A stretch of DNA of 64,000 nucleotides from Tindallia magadiensis (GTDB taxonomy: Bacteria > Bacillota > Clostridia > Peptostreptococcales > Tindalliaceae), in the NCBI RefSeq assembly GCF_900113635.1, contig NZ_FOQA01000002.1, positions 310,001 to 374,000 of the forward strand. Reading direction: 5' to 3'. The notes under the pieces were generated by a model. It was not told the origin of the DNA. It searched no databases and worked only from the letters and a program-made list of their open reading frames with translations. A program made the translations under genes and the position numbers. Below, piece after piece: positions 35,275 to 44,092 of this stretch; the first letter of the stretch is position 1, and each line of letters starts with the position of its first letter.

Positions 35275-35386
35275 GTAGTTGAGTAGTTGAGTAGTTGAGT
35301 AGTTGAGTAGTTGAGTAGTTGAGTAGTTGAGTAGTTGAGTAGTTGAGTAGTTGAGTAGTTGAGTAGTTGAGTAGTTGAGTAGTTGA
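35275..35386 (+). repeat. Tandem array of fourteen 8-bp repeats (GAGTAGTT)
   Basis: 112 bases of perfect, uninterrupted GAGTAGTT units. Eight is not a multiple of three and plus-strand reading meets TGA; the minus strand happens to be open (repeating LLNYSTTQ), which produces spurious long ORFs. Perfect copies suggest recent slippage expansion. Confidence 0.97.
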
Positions 35387-35548
35387 AGTATCGAAGTAAA
35401 AGTGGTTTGTTTCAAGCAACATAGGAACAGTTGCCGTTGACGATACGGTAATGAGACCAACGAAAGAAGGAATTCAATGCAAGTTAGTTTTGAAGGAGTG
35501 AAAAAACTGTATAGCTTGTCTGTTGTAAGAGGATTCAATTTTGTTTGA

Positions 35549-35592
35549 TCGAGCCTTTCTGAGAAATAATAGAGAGGCTCGATTATTTTTTT
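35549..35592 (+). terminator. Strong terminator ending the gene-less transcript
   Basis: A 12-bp stem (35549-35560 with 35571-35582, one G-T pair), a 10-base loop, then TTATTTTTTT. Confidence 0.9.
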
Positions 35593-35624
35593 GATATGGG
35601 AGATTAATGATTTGCTTATATGTA

Positions 35625-35653
35625 TGGACGTGTAGTATGAAATACAGTATAAT
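35625..35653 (+). promoter_or_regulatory. Promoter of the aldo/keto reductase unit
   Basis: TGGACG (35625-35630), 17 bases, TATAAT (35648-35653). It overlaps an upstream in-frame ATG at 35653, which supports the TTG at 35710 as the true start. Confidence 0.6.
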
Positions 35654-35709
35654 TGGAGTATTATAAACCGTTCCATTATGTAACGACTCATTGTTGGGAG
35701 GTGTTGTCC

Positions 35710-36813
35710 TTGATCTACAGACCTTATGGAAAAACTGGAAAACATGTTTCTGTTCTAGGTATGGGAGGGATGCGTTTCGGAAAAGATAATGATTATGCGG
35801 CTGAAGTAGTCCGTCATGCAAGTGCTTGTGGTATTAACTATTTTGATACGGCCCCCTTTTATAATGAAGATCGCAGTGAAGATATTTTTGGAAAAGCTTT
35901 TCAAAAGATGCCGGCACCATTTTTTGTATCGACAAAAAGCAGTATCCACAGTGATCAAACCGCATCGGACGTAAGAAAACGGTTAGAGAATTCACTTAAA
36001 CGAATGGGTTTGGAAAAAATCAATTTCTATCATATGTGGTGTATTATGGATTTAGACCAATATGATCGGGTGATGGCTCCAGGTGGCCCTTATGAAGGAG
36101 CGATGCAAGCAAAGGAAGAAGGCTTGATAGATCACCTTTGTTTTTCCACACACTGCAAAGGAGAAGACATCGAGAAAATCATAAACGACGAAGTCTTTGA
36201 AGGTGTGTTGCTTGGCTACAATGTAATCAACCATCCTGTCCGGCAGAGAGGTGTTGACGCGGCTGTCAAGAATAATATAGGGGTTGTGACAATGAACCCT
36301 TTAGAAGGTGGATTAATTCCCAGACATCAGGATTATTTTGGGTTTATCCGAGAAGATGAACAAGAGACGGTTTCACAGGCAGCGCTTCGTTTTAATGCTG
36401 CTCAGGAAGGAGTTACAGTAGTACTAGCAGGGATGGGTACAAAAGATGAGATTGATGAAAACCTTCGAATCATCCAACGACCTTTAGAAGTATCCACAGG
36501 AAAAAGAAAAGAAATCCAAGAAAAAATGACAGACTATGCAGACCAACTTTGCACAAACTGTCAATACTGTCGCAAATGCCCTTTAAAAATCAAGATGAAT
36601 TATTACATGGAAGCCTATAATTTGTATTTATTAATGGGAGAAAAAGAAATGTTTCAGCAGATTCAATGGTATCAGGAAAAGGATGAATTAAAACAAGAAG
36701 ATTTACTACCTGGAGACTGTACCGCTTGTGGTATTTGCGAATCGTTATGCACACAAAAACTTCCTATTATTCAGCGATTGGATGAAATTCATCAATTGAT
36801 GCAAAAAAGATGA
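35710..36813 (+). CDS. Aldo/keto reductase with C-terminal 4Fe-4S domain
   Basis: A 367-residue cytoplasmic oxidoreductase. The first 270 residues form the AKR barrel: GMGGMRFG opening, YFDTAPFYNEDRSE with the catalytic Tyr, a Lys in FVSTKSS, and NPLEGG. From about residue 280 a ferredoxin-like tail carries two Cys clusters, CTNCQYCRKCP and, near 336, CTACGICESLC, enough for one or two 4Fe-4S centres. Such AKR-ferredoxin fusions are common in Clostridia; their substrates are mostly unknown. The start is TTG at 35710, eight bases after GGGAGG. The next small gene follows after ten bases. Confidence 0.9.
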   Translation: MIYRPYGKTGKHVSVLGMGGMRFGKDNDYAAEVVRHASACGINYFDTAPFYNEDRSEDIFGKAFQKMPAPFFVSTKSSIHSDQTASDVRKRLENSLKRMGLEKINFYHMWCIMDLDQYDRVMAPGGPYEGAMQAKEEGLIDHLCFSTHCKGEDIEKIINDEVFEGVLLGYNVINHPVRQRGVDAAVKNNIGVVTMNPLEGGLIPRHQDYFGFIREDEQETVSQAALRFNAAQEGVTVVLAGMGTKDEIDENLRIIQRPLEVSTGKRKEIQEKMTDYADQLCTNCQYCRKCPLKIKMNYYMEAYNLYLLMGEKEMFQQIQWYQEKDELKQEDLLPGDCTACGICESLCTQKLPIIQRLDEIHQLMQKR

Positions 36814-36823
36814 GGTGAACAAA

Positions 36824-37021
36824 GTGAAGAAAAATGCTAGAAAAATTGAAATAAAAGGCAATTCTCTTGTCTGTCCCGTGTGTAGCGCTGATGAGTTCTG
36901 GGAAAGAGAAACCTTAATGAATACAGCAGGCGCTACTTTTCTGGGATTTGACTGGGCGAATAAACCGGCAAAAAATTACATATGCGACAATTGCGGCTAT
37001 GTGTACTGGTTTTTAAGATAA
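36824..37021 (+). CDS. Small zinc-ribbon protein
   Basis: A 65-residue protein with two CxxC knuckles (CPVCSADEFW and CDNCGYVYWF), the pattern of a zinc ribbon. The C-terminal aromatic end follows the second knuckle. The start is GTG at 36824, with GAGGTG six bases before. It lies ten bases after the Fe-S aldo/keto reductase and is presumably co-expressed. Function unknown. Confidence 0.8.
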   Translation: MKKNARKIEIKGNSLVCPVCSADEFWERETLMNTAGATFLGFDWANKPAKNYICDNCGYVYWFLR

Positions 37022-37068
37022 GATGATAAGGCTTAAAATGGAAAATTAACACGAATGGAGGATGGGGA

Positions 37069-37473
37069 ATGGAATTTAATCTGGAAATAGGGATCTTGGG
37101 AAAGACAGAGCTGACAGTGACAGAGGAAAAGACAGCGGTAGCTTATGGCAGCGGGGGAATAGACGTCTTCGCTACGCCTGCTATGATTGGTGTGATGGAA
37201 AATGCAGCACTGGAAATTGCTGATCAACATCTACCTGATGGATGGAGCACCGTAGGCACCCGCTTAGATGTTCGCCATATAGCAGCCACGCCTAAGGGAA
37301 TGAAGGTTAGAGCAGAAGCAAAATTGATTGCGGTCAAAGGAAAGCAGTTAACCTTTGAAGTGACAGCTTACGATGATGAAGAAAAGATTGGAGAAGGGAT
37401 CCATGATCGATATATCATTAATAAAGAGACTTTTCTGAATAAAACAGAAGAGAAAAAAGCAAGACAAACCTAA
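37069..37473 (+). CDS. Hot-dog fold thioesterase (FlK-like)
   Basis: A 134-residue enzyme of the hot-dog thioesterase superfamily, resembling fluoroacetyl-CoA thioesterase FlK and its general acyl-CoA relatives. Seen: FATPAMIGVMENAALEIA, TVGTRLDVRHIAATP and a beta-strand pair ending IGEGIHDRYIIN. The acyl-CoA substrate is not deducible. GGAGG lies seven bases before the ATG. Preceded by the zinc ribbon gene 47 bases upstream, followed by the structured spacer before guaB. Confidence 0.88.
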   Translation: MEFNLEIGILGKTELTVTEEKTAVAYGSGGIDVFATPAMIGVMENAALEIADQHLPDGWSTVGTRLDVRHIAATPKGMKVRAEAKLIAVKGKQLTFEVTAYDDEEKIGEGIHDRYIINKETFLNKTEEKKARQT

Positions 37474-39058
<1,585 letters not shown>

Positions 39059-39083
39059 AGAAAAGTGGAAAGGAAGTAGAATA

Positions 39084-40628
39084 ATGGAATCAGTATCAGC
39101 AAAAGAAAACATTCTTATTCTTGATTTTGGTGGACAATACAATCAATTAATTGCAAGACGTGTGAGGGAATGTCAGGTTTACTGCGAAGTAGTCCCTTAT
39201 CATATAAGCATCGAAGAAGTGAAAAAGAAACAACCGACAGGGATTGTTTTAACAGGTGGTCCAGCCAGCGTTTATGAAGAAAAAGCACCGAAGTGCGACC
39301 CGGAGATTTTTAACCTGTCCGTTCCTGTTCTGGGAATATGCTATGGTGGACAACTGATGGCAATGAACTTTGGAGGCGAGGTTGCCAGGGCAAATAAAAG
39401 AGAGTATGGCAAGACCAGCCTTGCTCTGGAAAACGACTCTCTTCTTTTTGCAGATATCGGAAAAGAATTGGTGTGCTGGATGAGTCATACAGATTCTATT
39501 AAAGAAGCGCCGGCAGGATTCCGAGTTACAGCATCAACCAAAGACTGCCCGGTAGCGGCCATGGAAGACGCTGATAGAAAATGCTATGCGCTGCAATTTC
39601 ATCCAGAAGTAGAACACACAGAATTTGGCACCGACATTCTTAGAAACTTTCTTTATGAAGCATGCGGCTGTGAAGGTAACTGGACTACAGGAAACTTTAT
39701 TGAAGAAACGATCGAAGAAATTCGTCGTCAAGTAGGGGACAAAAAAGTGCTTTGTGCACTTTCTGGTGGTGTAGACTCTTCCGTAGCGGCTGTTTTGGTA
39801 CATCGTGCCATTGGTGATCAGTTAACCTGTGTATTTGTAGATCATGGACTACTGAGAAAAGATGAACCAGAACAAGTGGAAAAAATCTTCAAAGAGCAAT
39901 TCAAAATGAACTTTATTCGGGTCAATGGCCATCAACGTTTTCTTGAAGGCCTAAAAGGCGTAACGGATCCTGAAATAAAGCGAAAGTTTATTGGAGAATC
40001 CTTTATCCGTCTATTTGAAGAAGAAGCCAACAAGCTGGGAGAGATGGACTTTTTAGTTCAGGGAACTTTGTATCCGGACATTATTGAAAGTGGTACCGAT
40101 ACAGCATCCGTGATCAAAAGTCATCATAACGTGGGCGGCTTGCCGGAAGATATGACGTTTCAATTGATAGAGCCCTTTAAGTATTTATTTAAGGATGAAG
40201 TTCGAGCCGTTGGTTCTGCCCTAGGTTTGCCGGAAGATATTGTTTGGCGACAACCTTTTCCAGGACCAGGTTTGGCTGTTAGAGTATTAGGAGAAATTAC
40301 AGAAGAAAAACTTGAGATTGTACGGGAAGCCGATGCTATTATGCGGGAAGAAATTAAAAACGCAGGATTAGACCGTCAGATCTGGCAATACTTTGCTGTG
40401 CTGCCGAATGTTCAGACTGTTGGTGTTATGGGAGATGAACGCACCTATGCCCATACAGTAGCTCTTCGTGCGATCACCAGTTCAGATGCCATGACAGCTG
40501 ACTGGGCAAGGATTCCTCACGATGTTTTGGAAAAAATATCCAACCGAATTGTAAATGAAGTAGATCATGTGAATCGAATTGTATACGATATTACCTCGAA
40601 ACCACCAGCAACCGTTGAGTGGGAATAA
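39084..40628 (+). CDS. guaA: GMP synthase (glutamine-hydrolysing)
   Basis: A 514-residue enzyme that aminates XMP to GMP. The N-terminal class I amidotransferase domain has the nucleophile Cys in [12 protein letters not shown] (about 87-98), with its His/Glu in [10 protein letters not shown]. The ATP-pyrophosphatase loop is [11 protein letters not shown] (about 227-237), followed by the dimerisation domain to the end ([19 protein letters not shown]). Ribosome site AGGAAG precedes the ATG. Second gene of guaB-guaA, closed by a very long hairpin. Confidence 0.98.
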   Translation: MESVSAKENILILDFGGQYNQLIARRVRECQVYCEVVPYHISIEEVKKKQPTGIVLTGGPASVYEEKAPKCDPEIFNLSVPVLGICYGGQLMAMNFGGEVARANKREYGKTSLALENDSLLFADIGKELVCWMSHTDSIKEAPAGFRVTASTKDCPVAAMEDADRKCYALQFHPEVEHTEFGTDILRNFLYEACGCEGNWTTGNFIEETIEEIRRQVGDKKVLCALSGGVDSSVAAVLVHRAIGDQLTCVFVDHGLLRKDEPEQVEKIFKEQFKMNFIRVNGHQRFLEGLKGVTDPEIKRKFIGESFIRLFEEEANKLGEMDFLVQGTLYPDIIESGTDTASVIKSHHNVGGLPEDMTFQLIEPFKYLFKDEVRAVGSALGLPEDIVWRQPFPGPGLAVRVLGEITEEKLEIVREADAIMREEIKNAGLDRQIWQYFAVLPNVQTVGVMGDERTYAHTVALRAITSSDAMTADWARIPHDVLEKISNRIVNEVDHVNRIVYDITSKPPATVEWE

Positions 40629-40638
40629 AAGCAAGAGA

Positions 40639-40690
40639 AGGCAAAAGCCTCTAGAACACTTTTTATACAGTGTCCTAGGGGCTTTTGCCT
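40639..40690 (+). terminator. Long hairpin after guaA
   Basis: A 22-base arm (40639-40660) pairs with 40669-40690 apart from small mismatches, closing an 8-base loop. The arm contains AGGCAAAAGCC and the other GGCTTTTGCCT. No T run follows, so it may stabilise the mRNA rather than terminate it. Confidence 0.6.
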
Positions 40691-40865
40691 AAGAAGGAGT
40701 CTGGATAGGTCTATCTACTTGATTTTTTAGAAAATTCCTTCGGATACAAGTGGATTTATCAGTATAACTAAGGCATAATAGGAGGAAAGGTAAAGTTTGA
40801 ATCCGAAGGTTAAGGAATTATTGTGGCAATAAATAAATTATTTTTTCAATTTGATAGAAAATTAC
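40691..40865. other. Spacer between guaA and the tetR-type gene
   Basis: No gene is supported here. It contains a widely spaced inverted repeat, CCTTCGGAT (40737-40745) with ATCCGAAGG (40801-40809), which could be the base of an RNA structure or a relic. The promoter of the next gene follows directly. Confidence 0.5.
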
Positions 40866-40894
40866 TTGATTTCTTGCATTATAAAAGATAGAAT
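40866..40894 (+). promoter_or_regulatory. Promoter of the TetR-type gene
   Basis: TTGATT (40866-40871), 17 bases, TAGAAT (40889-40894). Confidence 0.65.
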
Positions 40895-40931
40895 AGGAAC
40901 AACTAACGATAGGTAGAAAGAGGTGTAAATA

Positions 40932-41516
40932 TTGAAAGAACATCAGTCAGCAGAAAAAATCAAAAGAATTTCCATGAGACTTTTTAATGAAAAAGGCTAT
41001 GAAGCTACTACTATACGGGATATTTGTAATGAAATTGGAATCACGGCACCGTCCTTTTACTACTACTTTGATTCGAAAGAACTGTTGTATATGCAGATGA
41101 TAAAGGAAGCAGAAGCTTTACACCAGGAAATCATTGACGCAGCGATTGAAAGCTGCCCGAGTCAAGTTGCAGAAGAAAGACTATTGTATATTTACAAAGC
41201 ATTGTTGGATTATTATCGTAAACAAAAAGAAGAGTACACCTTTCTTCTAAGAAACGTATTGTTCCCGGTAGCTTCCATGGGGGAGCGAATTCAAGAAATG
41301 CATATGACCTGGAGAAAACAATATGCCGAGAAAGTGAGCGAGTTTGTTGCTTCCAGTCAAAAGAAAAAAATGCCTAAAGCAGATATGAAAGATATTTTAG
41401 AAGCATTTCATCGTTTTGTGACAGGCTATATGCTGCAGCTGATCAGCGGACAAAAAGAATTGTCTGAAGAACATGAGGATAAGGCATGGGAGTTTTTTTG
41501 GAACGGAATTAAGTAG
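40932..41516 (+). CDS. TetR/AcrR family regulator
   Basis: A 194-residue regulator. The N-terminal helix-turn-helix domain is typical: RISMRLFNEKGYEATTIRDI then GITAPSFYYYFDSKELLY (about 12-50). The all-helical C-terminal ligand domain is not assignable; its target is unknown. Start is TTG at 40932 behind AGAGGTG. Transcribed alone, from the promoter at 40866 to the terminator at 41540, just ahead of the two HD-GYP genes. Confidence 0.92.
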   Translation: MKEHQSAEKIKRISMRLFNEKGYEATTIRDICNEIGITAPSFYYYFDSKELLYMQMIKEAEALHQEIIDAAIESCPSQVAEERLLYIYKALLDYYRKQKEEYTFLLRNVLFPVASMGERIQEMHMTWRKQYAEKVSEFVASSQKKKMPKADMKDILEAFHRFVTGYMLQLISGQKELSEEHEDKAWEFFWNGIK

Positions 41517-41539
41517 CCAATGCTAGAGAAAAAACAAAA

Positions 41540-41571
41540 AGTGAGTCTCAGGTATGGACTCGCTTTTTTTA
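41540..41571 (+). terminator. Terminator after the TetR-type gene
   Basis: An 8-bp stem (41540-41547 with 41557-41564, one G-T pair) followed by seven T. Confidence 0.88.
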
Positions 41572-41693
41572 TACATAATTCTTGGAAAAAAGAAGGGAAA
41601 GACGTAGAAAATATCCTATAATAAAGCAGAAGATTCTTTGAGTATGAATCTTGTGGAATGTTAATTTGAATTGATGAATAAAGGTGAGTCATG

Positions 41694-44057
41694 ATGAAGT
41701 TATCAACACAGTCAAAGAAAAAGATTAGTCGGTTATTTCAGAACCTTTCGAAAATGATGGGTTTATCAGCGATGTTTATGGATGTGGATGCGAACCTTAT
41801 TGCTTCATCAGCACAACACTTAGTCTGTGCTGATTTTCATCAGGCCTATGAAAAAAGCGGTGCTCAATGCCGCAAAAACCTGCAAAAACATTGTCGAGAA
41901 ACTTTGTCAGATACAGAGGGGATGTTGTTTGTTTGTCCGATGGGAATCGGATATGCAGTGAAAAATATATACTTAAATCAGGAGAAGGTAGGATGTGTTT
42001 TTGGAGGTCCCTTTTTTCTGACAGCGCCGAATGAAGATTTTTTTATCAAGCAAGCTAAAGAATATGGGTATAACCAAGAAAAATACCTGAAAGAAATCAT
42101 GAAGATTCCAATCATCGATAAAGAAAAAGCATTGTCTCATTTGAGGATGATTCATCGTTTGATTACTTTTGCTATTTCTGTAGAGAAAGTTAAAAAAGAT
42201 CAAATAGAAGAAGAGGAAGAACTAATTGAAAACAATCAGGAACTGGAAAGTGCTTATCAGCAGCTTGTAGCTTCGGAGGAAGAACTTCGTGCCCGCTATG
42301 ATGAGTTAATAGAAAAAGAGAAAGAAATTCAAGAAACAGAAGATCGGTATATGAAAGCTGTAGAAGCCAGTCGTGACGGTGTATGGGACTGGCATATTCC
42401 TTCAGGGAACAACTACATTTCAGATCGATATTCAGAGATGCTAGGATATGACCCAAGAAAATCTGAAAGGACTTTTCAATTTTTTAAGTCTTTGGTTCAT
42501 CCGGAAGATATGAATAGAGTGGAAGAAACCTTGGCAGGTTTTCTTAGAGGCGATTATATTCAAAAAGAATATCTGTTTCGAATGAGAGCGGCAGATGGTA
42601 CCTACCGATGGATACAAACTCGTGGCAAGGTCTTTGAATGGGATCGGGAAGGTAAGCCAGTTCGAATTGTAGGTACTCAGAGAGATATTACGGAAAGTCG
42701 AAAACTAGAGAAAAAATTAAAAGACAATCAACGACGCACAGAAATGGCTATTAGTGCCAGTGGCAATGGATGGTGGGATACGGATCTGAAAACGAAGGAA
42801 GTGACAGTTTCCGATATAACCAAGAAGTTGTGGGGGATTGATCAGAACCATCTATCTATTGAAGCGTGGCAAAATTTGATTCATCCGGAAGATAGAGAAA
42901 AAGCCTTAAAGGAAGAATCACAAAAGCTTAAGGATCAAAAAAGCTTTGTTCAGCAATATCGAATTCTTAGGCCGGATGGCTCTATTCGATGGGTACTGGA
43001 TAGAGGTAGAGCTGTTGCCTATGATGAAAAAGGAAATACGATCCGGGTAAGTGGGATGATTTCGGATATAACGGAAAAAGTGGAGAAAGATCAACGGTAT
43101 AAAAGACATCAGGAAGAATTGGAAGCTCTTTTCAACTATTCACCAGATGCACTAGTGTATACTGAGTTTGAAGATGGAAAAAACATCATTAAAATGATCA
43201 ACCGTCGCTTTGAAGACATGTTTGGCTACTCTGAAGAGGAAGCTTGCGGAAATGATTTAGATCGATTGGTAGTTCCTGCTAAAAAGTATCATGAGGGGTT
43301 GCATATTTCGAAATTGCCGTTACAAAACGAATACTACGAAGGGAAGGTTGAAAGAATTACAAAAAATGGTGTGTTAGTTCCAGCTATCCTCCGCGTAGGT
43401 CCGGCGATGGTAGATGGAAAAGTAGTAGGAGCACAAGGCAGCTATACGGATATCAGCAAATTACTTTTAACAGAAAAACAATTACGAAAAACACTGAGAG
43501 ATGCGGTGGATGGTCTTTCGCGAATATCTGAAAAAAGAGATTTATATACGGCGGATCACCAAAAAAAGGTGGCTTCGTTAGCGGTAGCTATTGCAAAACA
43601 ACTTGGGTGGCAGGATCATAGACTAGAAGGATTACGAACAGCAGCCTTGTTACATGATATAGGGAAAATAATGATCCCGTCGGATATTTTAAGCAAACCA
43701 TCGCGTTTAACCGATCTGGAGTTCGAATACATTAAAACCCATCCTCAAAATGCCTTTGAGATCTTAAAAAATATTGAATTTGAATGGCCAGTTGCTAAGA
43801 TTGTTTTACAGCATCATGAACGTTGCGATGGGAGTGGCTATCCTCATGGATTGGAAAAGGATTTTATTTTACCCGAAGCTAGAATTTTGATTGTTGCAGA
43901 TGTTGTAGAAGCGATTTCGTCTCATCGTCCCTATCGACCAGCTTTAGGAATAGAAGTTGCCTTGGAAGAAATTGCTAATTTTAAGGGCAGTTGGTATGAT
44001 GAAGAAGTAGTAGACGCGTGTCTTTCCTTGTTTCGAAAAAAATCCTTTAGTTTTTGA
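41694..44057 (+). CDS. PocR-PAS-PAS-PAS-HD-GYP signalling protein 1
   Basis: A 787-residue cytoplasmic signalling protein with no membrane helix. Residues 10-170 match the PocR sensory domain, including its Cys positions and the VGCVFGGPFFL strand. A coiled coil (about 165-215) leads to three PAS domains (about 215-345, 345-475, 480-600; the first two with PAC motifs such as DGTYRWIQTRGK and DGSIRWVLDRGR). The HD-GYP domain has HDIGK near 653 and HHERCDGSGYP near 712, so metal and substrate residues are kept; c-di-GMP hydrolysis is expected. AAAGGTGAG precedes ATGATG; the second ATG has the better spacing. The paralogue follows 35 bases later. Confidence 0.92.
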   Translation: MKLSTQSKKKISRLFQNLSKMMGLSAMFMDVDANLIASSAQHLVCADFHQAYEKSGAQCRKNLQKHCRETLSDTEGMLFVCPMGIGYAVKNIYLNQEKVGCVFGGPFFLTAPNEDFFIKQAKEYGYNQEKYLKEIMKIPIIDKEKALSHLRMIHRLITFAISVEKVKKDQIEEEEELIENNQELESAYQQLVASEEELRARYDELIEKEKEIQETEDRYMKAVEASRDGVWDWHIPSGNNYISDRYSEMLGYDPRKSERTFQFFKSLVHPEDMNRVEETLAGFLRGDYIQKEYLFRMRAADGTYRWIQTRGKVFEWDREGKPVRIVGTQRDITESRKLEKKLKDNQRRTEMAISASGNGWWDTDLKTKEVTVSDITKKLWGIDQNHLSIEAWQNLIHPEDREKALKEESQKLKDQKSFVQQYRILRPDGSIRWVLDRGRAVAYDEKGNTIRVSGMISDITEKVEKDQRYKRHQEELEALFNYSPDALVYTEFEDGKNIIKMINRRFEDMFGYSEEEACGNDLDRLVVPAKKYHEGLHISKLPLQNEYYEGKVERITKNGVLVPAILRVGPAMVDGKVVGAQGSYTDISKLLLTEKQLRKTLRDAVDGLSRISEKRDLYTADHQKKVASLAVAIAKQLGWQDHRLEGLRTAALLHDIGKIMIPSDILSKPSRLTDLEFEYIKTHPQNAFEILKNIEFEWPVAKIVLQHHERCDGSGYPHGLEKDFILPEARILIVADVVEAISSHRPYRPALGIEVALEEIANFKGSWYDEEVVDACLSLFRKKSFSF

Positions 44058-44092
44058 AAAAGGCTAGGATTTACAACAAAGAGGTGAGTGTT

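Larger units (their letters stand above)
35169..35592 (+). ncRNA. Apparent untranslated transcription unit of about 425 bases (orphan RNA candidate)
   Basis: Bounded by a near-consensus promoter and a strong terminator, with no convincing ORF. It opens with an AAGGAG/CTCCTT hairpin (about 35170-35187), then unique sequence to 35274, the 8-bp repeat array to 35386, and a further 160 bases of unique sequence. One tiny ORF (35477-35548, 23 codons, preceded by AAGGA) ends one base before the terminator stem. It matches no riboswitch, 6S, SRP, RNase P or tmRNA core that I could recognise. It could be a regulatory RNA, the leader of something lost, or a remnant. Confidence 0.5.

Noticed and set aside
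35275-35386. CRISPR array
   Set aside because: Units are 8 bp with no spacers, and no cas genes are present.
35156-35745. Minus-strand open frames through the 8-bp repeat (up to 176 codons)
   Set aside because: They are open only because the repeat reads LLNYSTTQ without stops; no ribosome site, no family match, and they run through two promoters and a terminator.
40797-40832. 11-residue ORF with a good AGGAGG site before the tetR-type gene
   Set aside because: Too short to support; it overlaps an inverted repeat and could be chance.
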